64,000 bases of DNA from Norana najaformis. Its lineage: Eukaryota > Annelida > Clitellata > Crassiclitellata > Hormogastridae. Shown here in pieces: positions 1 to 33,804 of the stretch. Each line of letters starts with the position of its first letter. Within the stretch, counting starts at the first letter, position 1. The notes under the pieces were generated by a model that saw only the letters and a program-made list of their open reading frames with translations, had not been told where the DNA came from and made no database searches. Location of the stretch: the NCBI GenBank assembly GCA_964023275.1, contig OZ029913.1:42036757-42100756 (forward strand), read 5' to 3'. The position numbers and the translations under genes were made by a program.

Positions 1-118
1 ATGTTCTCAACTGCTTTCTGTATCAGAATTACATCATGATAATGCTGAAGGTTTGATGTGTCTTGAATAGACTCTGTAAATTGCATATTGCATCATATGG
101 ACTGTTTTGTTTTTGCAG

Positions 119-21658
<21,540 letters not shown>

Positions 21659-21779
21659 ACTGGTGCCTTGGGCGGTTGCCAAGTACTGGTACCATGCTGA
21701 TTGTTTGCCCGGTTGCTGACATTGACTTGAATTGGTTGTTAACATGTTTATTTATTTGAACAAATAGTTTGTTCGAATG

Positions 21780-21785
21780 AATAAA
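21780..21785 (+). promoter_or_regulatory. candidate polyadenylation signal AATAAA for ATG2
   Basis: A canonical AATAAA lies about 122 nt after the ATG2 stop; a second one is at 22486-22491. Which is used cannot be told from the sequence. Confidence 0.45.
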
Positions 21786-24000
21786 CTGAATGTTAATGTT
21801 GCTGAACTGTACAAATTGATTGGAATGGTTTGGTAAAGATAGATTTGCTGCAGATCTCCATGTATTGTGTTTCCATGTTGATGCATTTTTATTTTGCTTG
21901 TATTTATGCATTTATATAGCACCTTTGACCTTGTAAAGTGGCTGAGGAATTCTCGGCATGCATCATTTACCGAGACAGAGTACTTTACTGTTTTTTATTT
22001 TTTAATTATCTCTTTTGTCTTTTATTTTGTTTTCTTTTTCAGAAAAGATCATCCAGATTCTCTGTACATGGTGTGCATCAGGACTTATGTCATACATGGA
22101 GATTTTTGCACATGTTTTTCCATCTGTGAGCTTTAATTTTAAAGTAGACTTGATCAGATTTGTAAAATTGCAGTCTTTCATACTTACACTCTCTCCACGT
22201 GGATAGTGTTTTATTAGTTAAGTTTAAAAATGAAGTTGAATGTTGGCAATTGGTCAAAGCGTGGTTACAGCTGCACTAGTCTTCTCTGTTTGTGTCAGGA
22301 TGAAGCTCTTTTATGGTTTTATTATGGCAGTCATTTTAATAATAGATTTAGTTTGTTGTTGAGCTTGGCAGAGCAAATGCATTGGTTCCCAGTAGGCTGA
22401 ATCACTGTTGTCTTGTTTGTGCTTCGCCAAAATTTCCTTCACATGCAGAACTCTGAATCTTCAGCTGTTATTGATGCAGGCATGTAATAAATGGAGAATT
22501 ACATTGCCCTGCTTTTTGTGAAATTCTTTACCAGTTAGATTTTGTGCTCTACTCTTATGCCGCTTGCATAATACCCTATCAGCTGAAACTGGTTATCTTC
22601 CATTCCACTGAATTACCCATAAGGTATTTGAGTCAAAGATTATTACAAGATATTCTTCCCTTACACTCTTTTTGCTGCAGTTTACGGTTTGCAGAAGTCT
22701 CTGATTGTCAAAACTCTATTTCAAGTGTGTGCAATGGCTGCTTTTTTACACAAGAAATCTAGGTCCAACACACAGTTAACATAACATAGGTTTTTTAAGT
22801 GAATGAGATAATATTTCATCTATGTTGGAGTCGGTGCAAATTGCATGGAATACTCTGAACAGCCAATTCTTCCTTGCTACCATTTGAAGGTTTGGTTAAT
22901 ATATATTAACATAGTTTCATCTGTTCCTTTAGGCATTAAATCACTTGATATTGATTTATTTAGTGGTGATTCGTTTTACTAGTGATTCATCTTTTTAAAA
23001 GTGATGCTTTTCTTAAATCAGATTTTCAATTTCTGTTGTGTTGAACTGTTTTAGGAAATGTTCGACGATTGTTTTCAGCCATTTCAGTTTCTAAAATATT
23101 CTAGACTTCTCTTTAGTTTGTTTGATGTTCAGTTGAATGAATATTCAGTAACTCATCGTTTTTGGGACTCATTCGACTGAAACCTCAGGACACATACTGT
23201 TACACCAGCATTGAACAAAGCTTTCTCTTGGAAATGTTTATCTTAAGTCAAGTTTCATTTCATACCAGACCAGCTATTATTTTCTCTGTCAAGATTAAAA
23301 AACTCAGAAAAAATATGGACAGTGTGTATTGTGTTTGATTCTTTGATTCTTGCTAAAATGCTTTGAAGGAAAAACTTGTTGTCATTATCTAAACAGCACT
23401 ATAAAGTTTGTTTGTGCTTGAGTCAGTGGGGTGGTAGCATTCTAGACGCATGCAAAGTGGTGCAAAAACATGTGGAATTGTTTGTACCATGCCACTATGT
23501 TCTAATGAGCAGTGTAAAACCAGATAGGGCAACTGTTTTGAGCATTGTTAGACTGGGATAAAAGCTGTAGTTTGGTTCTGTTTGGCAAGAGTTTGCCAGT
23601 GGAGGCATTTCCAGCTGTATAAGCATCATTTGCCTGCAGATGAACGTGCTCTTAACAAACTCCAACATCAATTATGCTGGAGGGGACGCCTTAGAGAATT
23701 GCTTTGAATGTGCTATATAAATGTCTAGTAGGTTAGATTAGATTATCATTGGTAAAATTAATTACGTGTGCAGTAACAGTGATGAACGTGCATCATCCAA
23801 ACTATTAATGAAACGTACACATTCAAAGTCTATAAGGCTCAACCAGGGTTTGTAAGTTGTGCAGAAGGGTAAGGTGGAGTTGGCTGTCCAGGCTTTAACC
23901 TGGAAGTTGAAACTTACGCAGCTTTTGCATAGCATTGAGAAATTTCGGCAATTTAGATTGCTTTAGACATATATTGCACTGAATATGCTAGCATTTGCAA
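21786..24000. other. ATG2 3' flank and intergenic DNA
   Basis: AT-rich, no convincing coding exon. A retroposon tail (ATGTGCTATATAAATGTCTA) is at 23708-23727, followed by a short TTAGATTAGATTA stretch. A second AATAAA is at 22486. I see nothing else. Confidence 0.5.
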
Positions 24001-24044
24001 ACCAGAAAGCGAGCTGAGGACAATTATTTTAGAGCTGCAAAAAC

Positions 24045-24595
24045 TTGCATCTGTCTCCCATTGAAGATACATGTTCCTCATACATTTTGCTCCCGAAGTT
24101 CAGACTTGGCCAGCTCCAGTCTGTCTTGAACTGTGCTGCTTGGGTGGTTGCAAATCTCCCAAATTGTTCTCACATTTCGGACTACATCAGGGAGATGCTA
24201 CACTGGCTTCCTATTTCGGAACGGATTCGGTTCAAGATTCTTCTACTTGTCCATTCTGCTACGGTTGGCAATGTGCCAGCTTACATTCGGGAGCTGTGTG
24301 TTCCTGTTTCCAGTCGACCTGGTGGCCGGTTGCTGCGTTCTGCTGCTCGTGGAGATATGCTGATTCCACATTACTGCACATCGCGTGCTCATCATGCCTT
24401 CTGCTTTGGTCCCTCGTTCTGGAACAGTCTCCCTTTAAACATTCGTACTTTTCCACTTAGTTTAACTCAACGTTCATTCTCTGTTAACTTGAAAACGCAC
24501 TTGTTTAGATCTGTAGGATAGCCGTGTCATCAGCGCTTTTGAGAGGTACTTGAAGAGCGCTATATAAGTGCTTGTTACATTACATTACATTACAA
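24045..24595 (+). mobile_element. CR1-like LINE 3' fragment
   Basis: A 158-codon open frame (24045-24521) encodes the LINE C-terminal region (LGQLQSVLNCAAWVV, IREMLHWLPISERIRFKILL, FWNSLPLNIR, NLKTHLFRSVG). It is followed by a 3' UTR with GAGAGGTACTTGAAGAGCGC, TATATAAGTGC and a (TTACA)n tail ending at 24594. Confidence 0.9.
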
Positions 24596-24720
24596 ACCAG
24601 TGGTTCAGACTATCTGCCAATGAAAATATATTTTCCCATGCATTTTACCACTGCCCAAAGTGTCTCCCTCTATTGTACCCTCTTTTCCTCTAAAGGCACT
24701 TGTCGGTAATTCTTTGATGT

Positions 24721-24925
24721 GTGTGTACATGTGTCCATTCATGTTTTATGTAATATAAATACATGTATTTGTCTTTTTAAAAATAAAAACAGCTAAGACT
24801 TTTGTTATATTGTGCGCGCGTGTGTGTGTGTATGTATGTGTCCATTCGTGTATTATATAATATGAATACATGTATTTGTCTTTTTAAAACTAAAAACAGT
24901 TAAGACTTTTGTTATGTAGTGTAAA
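24721..24925. repeat. tandem duplication, about 95 bp, two diverged copies
   Basis: Both copies contain TACATGTATTTGTCTTTTTA and TTAAGACTTTTGTTAT-like ends. A (GT)n stretch at 24814-24830 lies between them. Confidence 0.8.
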
Positions 24926-25589
24926 ACTTGATGGTTTGTTTTGAGTATTTTATTAAATGACAAAATTCTGATAAATGTTTATTAGTTGTGTAAAAATTTT
25001 AGTCTTAGACTGATGTGTAGTTGCTTTCAGATAGGGGTATTCCAATGCGGTTGTGTGATCTGCAAAAAGGCCAAAATTTGAAGTTACACTACTGCACACA
25101 CATACATACATAACACACATACATGTGTACACAAGTACATATATTCACGGATGCATTATTCTAAATGTAGCCTGATTTATGCAGTTTAACTATGGTGTAC
25201 TTTGTACCCACTAGGCCTGCTAGTTTCTTAAGCGACAGTGATGTGAGGCCTTGACTTGGCCTGAACTTGGCTTCGAGGCCAAATTTGGTAGCATCAGCCT
25301 CGTAACGCCTGGCTGCAACTTGTGGCTTCTGGTCTTTGCTGTTATGGAGTGTTGTGTTTAAGTTGAAAGAAATGGGAAGGCGCTGGATTGGATTGGACAA
25401 TATTATTTTCTTTCTATGAGGTCAATTTTTTCATTGAACTAAATTGCTCGTCTAAATTGCCGAATTTTGTGGTAATCTCCAGAATTTCTCAGCGCCACAC
25501 AAAAGCTGGGTCAGAAGTACCGGCTTATTCACCGACAATCCGACGTTATACCAAGACAAGTCCGCAATTTTGAGCCAGGTTGTTTTGTC

Positions 25590-26960
25590 AATTTAGGATT
25601 TAGGTCAGAATCTTAGGGGTGGGTCACGCCAGAGAGACAACATAGTGCTACGACGGGAATCGTTCATGAGGGGGGGGTCATAGGATGGAACAGGAGCGTA
25701 AGCAGGATAGGATAGTTTGAAGCGTTTGGTTTTCAGTCTTGAGTCAAATGATGGGGAGAGAGGGCAAGGGGAGAAGCGGAGGAATGCTCATATTGGCAAG
25801 CGAGAAAGAGTGATGAGCGAACTGGCGGAGGTCTCTCGGAAATTCGTTCTAAAGAGCTGTCGCCGCGTAGATCGTAATGGTAAGTTCGAGACTTCTACAG
25901 TGCCCAACGAAAGGTAAGTCGCGGGAACCAGCTTATTCACAGGCGCTCAGCCAAAACAAATCAATATCCAGGAAGGGTTAGGTTTCAGGTCAAGATCCAA
26001 GAGTCGGGCAGGCTGTCAGACTGCTATGGTGGATGGTGTTTGGAATTGAGCCGGAAAGTGAGATAAGGGGAAGAGGAAGAATCAGGAGATGTAGGAGATG
26101 AATTTGAGAGATGAGGACTCTGGAGGCTGAGATATGAGAAAGATCGATTATATCTTGGAAAGCGGCTGGAAAGTGAATATCTGGCGAATGTAAGAGGGTT
26201 GAGAAGTTTTGAAGGGCATTGTGGTTACGAGGTACAATTTTCTACTGGATGCGCTGAGGGACGAAGCCAATGAAGTTATTTGATAACTGGTGTTATCTGG
26301 TGTGTGGGTGTTTTGAAAAACTTCACGGGGAAGAACATTCTGAATTGTTTTAGGACTTTTATTTGAGATTAGTCGATGCTATAGACAAGAGAGTTGAAGT
26401 AGTCAAATTTTTAGTTAACAGGCCTATTTGATGTGGCTATTGTGCAGGCAGTTTCATAATAAAGCATGGGACGAAGATCACCGAGGTCACAAATATTCAT
26501 GTAACAAGTACGAGATATATGAGTGATGGGTCGGCAAAAGTAACGTTTTTATCCGAGATTGCAGGCTGGATAAGAGTAAAGCACAGGTGAAGTGAAATCC
26601 TTTAGAAAGGTCTGAAGGATAATAGGTCAGTTTGTTTAATTGTTCACCAAGGCCAGTTACAAGAAATTAAGTTTTTGAACGGTTGAGGCATAAAAGGTTG
26701 GCGGTCATTTAGGTTGGTATCTTGCTGGTAGTATTATATATATATGATTTAGTGCGTCTGAAAAGGAGTGAGGGTGAAAGATATGAAGAGCTGTATGACG
26801 TCAGAGATGATGATCAAGACAGGATGAGGAGATGCTGAGTAGGGAGATGTAAAGCATGAAAAGAAAGCGACCCAGAAGAAGGCTAGAACACAACCTAGAG
26901 AAACACCATAAGTGAGAGTGAGGATTAGATGAGTGTCCAGCAGCTTTAAGGAATCGCCTC
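25590..26960 (-). mobile_element. degraded LINE, minus strand, family with ATTACGATTAC tail
   Basis: Two overlapping degraded pieces. The 3' UTR-like part at 25855-26100 (TCGCGGGAACCAGCTTATTC and GGCGCTCAG) recurs at 35096, 36310, 37500, 38680 and 48160. Upstream on the minus strand, 26350-26720 reads as the RT-connected region (compare 50700-50800, whose minus strand gives [20 protein letters not shown]). No open frame survives. Confidence 0.7.
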
Positions 26961-27619
26961 GAAATAATAGGCCTATAGGCCCTATGCTATGACAAGAAAG
27001 AAGAAAGCTGTAGGCCTACACGAATCGAGCTCGTGTGCATATTTTGTCTTAACATGTTATGATAGGCAGAGTCTCAGATGGTGAAAAAACGGGGCAATTG
27101 TGCAGAATTTGAAAATCAATATTAACTTAAATATAGCATCTTGGCACTGCATCGGCCTCGCAAGCCCTGGTTTCGGCCTCTACCTTGGCTTTGTGGGACC
27201 TGGCCTCGGTTTCATGGTTCTAGACATGAGGAAGTTTCTGGTCTGGTCCCCGTTAAAGTCACTGAATTCGTAGGGTGTTTTAGGCCTGTTCTTGAGACCT
27301 TCGATAGATTCCGACGGATTTCGCTATATATCACGTCCAGATAAACTAACTAATCAACTAACTGACATCACTGAGAACTTTTCTGTTATAAAACTACATT
27401 AGAATAAGCTAATTCTCATCCTTATTTTTAATGGCGCTGAAAAATTATAGATCACGATTTGTGTGAAATCATACAGGCTATCCATAATAAGGCAGCGCAA
27501 CAAAACTATTTATTCTAAATAGTCTAGCTTAGATTAGTTGTTGGCGTGTCGTGCGCAAAAGATTCTGCGTCGGATCGCCATTCTTGTTAGTTACTACAGA
27601 GATTTCAGCTTTGGAAAAA

Positions 27620-27733
27620 ATGGAGAAAACTGCGGAAAAGCGACCAGCCGAGGAGCACCAGAGTCTCCTGCACGATGTAAAAGCAATACTGACAGAAGTG
27701 GAGGGAACAACGACTCCATTTTTGTTTGTGAAG
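27620..27733 (+). CDS. ENOPH1-like exon 1
   Basis: Start ATG in the context AAAAAATGG; donor GTGAAG|GTATGA. Encodes a 20-residue charged N-terminal extension relative to the vertebrate protein and then AILTEVEGTTTPFLFVK, where the catalytic Asp position is Glu. Confidence 0.88.
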
Positions 27734-30700
27734 GTATGATTTTGTAGCAAAAACGGATGAACTGCGTAAAATTATGCCGAGATATTTTGCTGGTGATGCA
27801 ACCGCAAGTAGGCCTCTAGTCGGTTGGCCGCAGTAAACTGATTTTTAAAAATTTAGTAGTCATATTGTCTTAAAAATGCAATCTGGATCTGGTAAATTCT
27901 TTGATAGAAAGAAAACCATTTTAAAAATTGCTTTAGGTTATCTTGATATTGAAGAACCCGGATGTAAGACGTTGCGGAGTCGGGCCGGGAGGTTGATGCC
28001 CAAATCGTTTGATTGAGAGTCTTTCCCCTTTGAGTGGGTGTTCGTGCTTGATAACAAATGGTCCTTTGTTGATAGGAAAAGCTATATGGCTACGTGAAAG
28101 AACACTCGAAAGACTACTTGACGGCAAACTTTGCAGACAAAGACGTACAGGACCTTATTGATGGCTTGAGAAAACAGGTAAATCGTGAAACTAAGTGGTT
28201 CTAGTCATTTTTACATTTGTACAGTTTTGGAGGTGGGTAGGGCTGCAATTGTTTGAATTTGGATGAGTGATTGTTTTTGTGAATCGGTACAGAAGTGCTT
28301 CCCCTAGTTAATTTCTGAGGTAGGGCAGAGCATTTTTCATACAATTTTCGTAAATTTTATAGTATTTCTTATTATATATATTTTGCATGTTGTACTCTTT
28401 ACCTTGGCATATGGCATTCAAGGTTGGCTATCATTAGATTCATGTCAGCAAAATTTGAATATTAAATAATAATTTAATGAAGCATTTATGTAGCTGCTTT
28501 GATCTCACAAAGGTAGAGGTGCAGCACTAAATATGCACTCATCAGACAGATTAAAGTGCATCAGAAAAAGTTGAAAATTTTATGTCATTACATAATTTCG
28601 ATTTCTCTGCCCCGGACTGGTTTGAACATCCATTCCTGATGTTGGGCCCCCTCCTTCAGTTTAACGTATCTGTCCACCATCATCCAGTCTAGTAGCATTT
28701 GTCTAGGTCTTACACTTCTTTTCTTTCCCTCCATTCTTCTATTTATGATATCTCTGAGAAGGGTATCACCTCAGTACATGTCCAATCCATTTCCTGTCTT
28801 GTTCTTATTGTAGCCATCAGAGATTTATACTTACTCCTCCACCTGTTGAAGCACCTCTTCGTTTGTTTTATGCTCTGTCCAGCTAACCTTTTCCATCCTG
28901 TGCCATACCCATAGCTCAAAAGCCTCCATTCTTCTGATGTCTTCTTTTCTGATGGTCCATGTTTCCGATGCATTTAAGACCACACTCCATATCAGTGTTT
29001 TGACCATTTTTCCTTTAGGTTCCTGTTCAGTCCTCCTCTCGTAAAATCTTTCCTAGTCATATACAGTAAATGTCTTTTCCCATCGCTATCCTTTCATCAT
29101 GACATTTTGCATCTGTTATAATCATACTTCTAAGTAGCAGAACTGCCTGACCTTTTCGAACTCTTCATTGTTGACTATTATTCTTACTGTTGTTCCTTCG
29201 TGTCTGCTTATCCTCATAAGTTTTGTCTTTCTGATGTTTATTTTCATACCATATTGTATCAAAATTAGGTTCAGGGGGTCCATCGTCTTTTGTAGACCTT
29301 TGTAGAAATAAATTTAAAAAAATAAGTACTATCATGTTCTTACATGGATTGTTTTCTGTAGGCTGCTTTGGATGTAGAAGCAGGAGTTGAGGGTACAGTA
29401 AAAATCCCAGCGCAAGATGCTGAAGAAGCAAACATCATCCAGGCTGTTGTTGATAGCATCACTGGACAGCTGAGCAAGGGAAAGATGAGCGAGTCGCTGC
29501 GGAAGCTGGTAGGCTGTATCTGGCGAGATGGCTACAAGAAAAAGGCAATAGTTGGAGAGTACGTATTCTGTGTCAGTTCATTCAAGTTCAGATAGTTTTT
29601 TGGCTGGCCAGTTTTTTGAAGTGTTAACTTTCTGAATCTGTATTTGCTTCTGATGTAGTCACTTGATGAATTGCATTAGTGCACTGGATAGTTTTAAGTT
29701 CTGATATTTTCTAGGTCAAAGTTTTCAACTGTTTGCAGACATTTTGCCTATGAAGAATATGTGATCTCCAGTGACTTGAAACCTGTGGCTATTGGTTTTG
29801 GTGTAGTTTTACAAGAGCTCTTGTTTCTAGTAATTAAAGTGCATTCTTGAACAGATGTATTCACAGGTTTGAAGCAGTTAACACAAGATTCTTGAGTTCT
29901 TTGCAGAGTTGAATTCATATCAAAATGTTTCCAAATAGTGGAATACTTGGCAAACAGCACTACATAAATATTAGAATAATATGAATGTTAATTAAATTAT
30001 GTTTGAAAATTATGGAATGGCTTAGCTGATAGGCATGTAGAATAATAACGGCAGTGACGATGGATGAGTGAGTAAATGATCCATGGTGAAAATAGTGGCA
30101 GGATAGCAATAGCTGTTTGCAGAGCTGAAGCATAACATGCGATAGCAGTATAGCTAGTGGTTGTGTAGCAGTGAGGTCCAAATGGTGAGCATACTGTAGC
30201 AGCATCTACAGTTCTGCGCATGTTCTGGTGAGAATGTAGATGGTATAAATTGCCTTGTAAGACAGGGCAATCATTGTTGCCTACAGCCAGACGTGGGTCC
30301 AGTTGCTTTCATATTGTATGTGACCCAGATTGTCCTTTATTACCAGACAGCAAGCACTTTAGTGATTTTTCTTTTGTGGGATATGGCAGTAGAAAATGTG
30401 CTAACAGTGTGCTTAGTATTGTTGTTTGTATTTTAATTAAAAATTATTAGTAGGAAATTTTTAATTATAAGTATACAGTGGGGGAATAGTTTGTATATTA
30501 TACATGTACTTTTAAGTTTCTAGATGGAAGATATTGTTCTGGCCAGCCAACAAGTCATGTGCCATCAGTGTTAATTTTGGTCCATCAGGAATCGTGGGTC
30601 AAGTGATGAAAATTGGATGGAGAAAAGCAAAAGGGCCGTGCATAATTCAGCTTAACCACATGTCACATAAAAACACTACCCTATCCATCCATGACACTTG

Positions 30701-33700
30701 GCTTTTTCTGTCTGTTCTGGCTGTGACTGTGAAATCGAAAAATCTGAAAGAACAGCTATTGACTGTTGTCCTGTTTATTCTGTTCTTCACTTTGAAGTTT
30801 GCTACGTTCTGGAGTTGTGAAGTTTGACTACTGTTGATCTGACTTTTGTCATAAATAGACCTGACAGTTTCCTGTGGCTCCTGTGCCAAACTTAAAGCAG
30901 GGGAGTTCCAGCTGACTGAAGAAGATAAATGCTCAGGCGTTCTCTCTGATAAAGTTGCATCATGTCGTCCACAACTTTGTTTTGTACTGATCTGTGACCA
31001 AGTGTGATTTACAAATTTACTTGAAGTCTGTTCCTATATATCCTTGTCCAGTTGCGCTTCAAGTACAGCTGTGAGGATGCTTGGATATCAGATGAGTGCA
31101 GATTTTTAACACCTGAAGTGATTTGGAGCAACACTGAGAACGATATTGACAAGCATAAAGAGTAGTTCTCTGCAGATGAGATTCTTCAGTGGAAATGTAA
31201 ATTTTAGCAAAAATTTTTCTGCAGTAGCAATGAGATTTGCTTTTCATGTGATGTCGTCTACTACCTTTTTGGCTTCCATGGGAATTGCTCAACACAACTG
31301 TCTCTGTATGCGAAGATTGCTACTTTCATGTAGAACCACCTGTTAGGAAGGCACCACCTGTGATTCAGTGCCCAGATATTCAAACATTGAAAACATTTAA
31401 TTTCAACATTTATGTTTCAGTAGCAGTTACTAACACTATTACAAAGTTATATTCATTTTAGAATTTCTCAAACACAGTTCAAACAAGTAAAATTCTGTAT
31501 TTACATTTTGCTATAATTACAGCTGTTGGAAGCTTGCACTAGTTAAAAGTACTGAAGCCAGAATTCTATATTTTTCAGAATTGTGACACTAGAGGGATTG
31601 TAATCAATCTAATTCCATTCCTGTTTAATGGACACATTTATGTAAAATTGATGAACTGGCTAGCCATACTGCAATGCAAAATCCAAATTATATCGAAATC
31701 CAAGAAGAAAATAAAGTTTGACCTTGATTTTTGAGGTCAGAATAATTTTTTACTATCAAATTGGTTGTGTCTGATAGTAATCCAGTTCTTCAGGTTTTGT
31801 AAAATTGACAGATTTTGTAGGTCATATCCATTGTGTCTGCATTTAATGTTGCATTGGCACATACTGGTGAATAAAAATCACACCTAATGAAGTGCTTTTT
31901 GTTTAATTCAATATTCACAAATTTAGGCAATATTTACATTTGTACAAATTTCCAACACTCATTCTGTTGGTAATATTGTAACAGTAATTAACATATGAAA
32001 ATGTGCCTAATTTTATGAAGAAAATATACATTAATATGAGTTCAAAATACTGTTTATGCACGGCCCTCTAAGGTAATTTTCCCATGTCTGTGTACTTATG
32101 TCGCAACTAATTTACTCCAAACTTTAACAACTACAGAGAACCGAACTGGAAAAGAGAACCTGTTTTCTGTGCGGCAGGCTGTTTGACGACGTCATCCCAG
32201 CTCTCAAGAAATTGACCGAGCAAGGCACGAGAGTGTACGTGTTCTCTTCGCGGTGCTCGGATTCTCAGCGTCTGCTGTTTGGTTACTCAAAAGATGGCGA
32301 TCTGTCAGAGGTAATTTCATGTACGGCTGCTGCAAATGCAATAGGTTTGTCATTTTCCTTGCTCATGATTGATTCCGAATGCCTTGAACGTTTGCTAATC
32401 GTCTGGTGTGGCACGTTGTTTTTCAGATGATTGCTGGTTACTTTGATGTAACCTCCGGACTGAGAACAGAGAAAGATACTTACGCAAAGATCGCCAAAGA
32501 AATAGAACTGGCTCCGGCTGATGTTCTGTATCTCACTTGCCAACCAACTGGTTTGTATTAACATAATTCTCCTAAGCAAAGGTTCTATAAAGTTATTGTT
32601 AACTCTTCTGGTTAGTTACAGTTTCACAGACTTTTGTTAATCTCACAGATGGACAAGGGACCATGAAATGGAAGCCTTTTGTAAATTGAAATTCAGCTAT
32701 TTTTATTAAGAAATCTTTATTTGGCAGATACATTTACCGTATTTTCATGCATACATCCCAGAGGTTATATAAGGTACTTAAAACACCAAACCCCCATCGA
32801 TAATCTTGGTGTGTTGGTTATACCGGTTTATTTTGCAAGTTGTCTTGGTTTGCGATTTATACCAGTTTCTGTGCATAATTTTACACCAATGGTTGCCATG
32901 AGCTTGCCGTTTTTCCAATCGTACTGTAATGACAGTACTGTAAGTTGCAGAACACTGATAAATGAATTTGGGGCAGGTGACAGAATTAGAAATGACTGCC
33001 AAAGATTAAATTTGTAGTGACACTTTCTGAATTAAAGATTTATTAACTTTGTTATGTGTTGCACTGGTATCAGATTTGATTTGTGGTGCAGCTTTACAGT
33101 GACGACCGGCCCAAGGAATCCTAATATAGCAACTAAAGATACTATATGCTGGTAGAATCTGCTTGCAAGCTATTAAGTGGATCAAGTCTTTTATTAGCAC
33201 ATGAATGTCGGGAAAACTTGTGTACTCTTGTTTAAGTTAGGCTAATGTTCAAGCAGTAATGTGGTCTTAACCTGGCACCACAATGATTAGATATGTGCTG
33301 TAAAAACAAATACGTCTCATGGTTGCACCTTGTGCAATCTTATTTCCAAAGACTTTCTTTTTGTCACCAGAAGTTAAGTGCAGGTTATATGCATGAAAAT
33401 ACGGTATGCACCTTTTTGATGTGTGAGATAGTCATGTTTTAGTACCTTTGAAAGATAGATGGAGATACCTCCACATAGATAAATACAATATTTTCTTACA
33501 ATCTTAGCTGAAAACACAGATCATTGCAAGAAATTGCAACTGAATGTGTGTTGGTGTTGAATTTCTTGCAGAGGCAACAGCTGCACATGCTGCTGGTATG
33601 AAGACCATCATAGTTGTTCGTCCAGGCAACCCAAAACTCACAGACAAGGACCTGGAAACTTTTGCAACGATCTCCTCGTTTGCAGAGCTTTTTGGTGATG

Positions 33701-33804
33701 AAGCAGCTGAGGTTCCTCAGAAGAAGAAGGTCTGTCATGAGCAGCAGCACACAAGCCCGCAGAAGCCCTGCCTTGCCACTCGTGTTCCAAAGGAAGCCAA
33801 CTAA
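27620..33804 (+). CDS. ENOPH1 (enolase-phosphatase E1) family protein with altered active site, 300 aa, six exons
   Basis: Exons 27620-27733, 28076-28177, 29362-29558, 32178-32310, 32427-32550 and 33572-33804 join in consistent phase to 903 nt. ENOPH1/MASA is a cytosolic HAD-fold enzyme of methionine salvage that enolises and dephosphorylates 2,3-diketo-5-methylthiopentyl-1-phosphate. Family marks: EGTTTPFLFVK, IWRDGYKKKAIVGELFDDV, YVFSSRCSDSQRLLFG, VVRPGNPKLTD. The HAD nucleophile Asp of motif I (DIEGTT in the family) is Glu26 here (TEVEGTT). The Ser-Gly-Ser of motif II reads SSRC (161-164). Motif III Lys203 is kept. The motif IV Asp is Cys220 (LTCQPTE). A basic, Cys-containing C-terminal extension follows residue ~263. 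This predicts no phosphatase activity. The open frame and clean splice sites argue against a pseudogene. Confidence 0.9.
28076..28177 (+). CDS. ENOPH1-like exon 2
   Basis: Acceptor TTGATAG, donor AAACAG|GTAAAT, 34 codons, phase 0. Encodes EKLYGYVKEHSKDYL, equivalent to the DILFPYI..N.K.YL helix of ENOPH1, and GLRKQ. Confidence 0.9.
28580..29310 (-). mobile_element. degraded endonuclease-RT type LINE, antisense in ENOPH1-like intron
   Basis: The minus strand shows, with several frame breaks, YGMKINIRKTKLMRISRH, then LNASETWTIRKEDIRRMEAF with ELWVWHRMEKVSWTEHKTNE, and finally RPRQMLLDWMM. These are the RT thumb and C-terminal motifs of this LINE type. Confidence 0.88.
29362..29558 (+). CDS. 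ENOPH1-like exon 3
   Basis: Acceptor TTTTCTGTAG, donor GTTGGAGA|GTACGT, phase 0 in and 2 out. Encodes the cap-domain region ending SLRKLVGCIWRDGYKKKAIV. Confidence 0.92.
29559..32177 (+). other. ENOPH1-like intron, 2.6 kb, no gene seen
   Basis: AT-rich with short spurious frames. I recognise no LINE protein, tandem array or RNA gene in it. Confidence 0.5.
32178..32310 (+). CDS. ENOPH1-like exon 4
   Basis: Two acceptors are possible. The one at GCGGCAG|GCTG keeps phase 2 and gives VGELFDDVIPALKKL, which aligns with the family without an insertion. The earlier one (CTACAG, 32138) would add residues not found in the family. Carries the motif II region VYVFSSRCSDSQRLLFG. Donor CAGAG|GTAATT. Confidence 0.88.
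32427..32550 (+). CDS. ENOPH1-like exon 5
   Basis: Acceptor TTTTTCAG, donor CCAACTG|GTTTGT, phase 0 in and 1 out. Encodes MIAGYFDVTSGLRTEKDTYA and the motif IV strand VLYLTCQPTE, with Cys in place of the acidic metal ligand. Confidence 0.92.
33572..33804 (+). CDS. ENOPH1-like last exon
   Basis: Acceptor TTTCTTGCAG, stop TAA 33802-33804. Encodes ATAAHAAGMKTIIVVRPGNP, SSFAELF (the usual family end) and a further ~37-residue Lys/Gln/Pro-rich tail with two Cys. Confidence 0.93.

Noticed and set aside
32138-32177. Earlier acceptor (CTACAG) for ENOPH1-like exon 4, adding RTELEKRTCFLCGR
   Set aside because: It breaks phase with exon 3 and inserts residues absent from the family; the acceptor at 32177 keeps phase and alignment.
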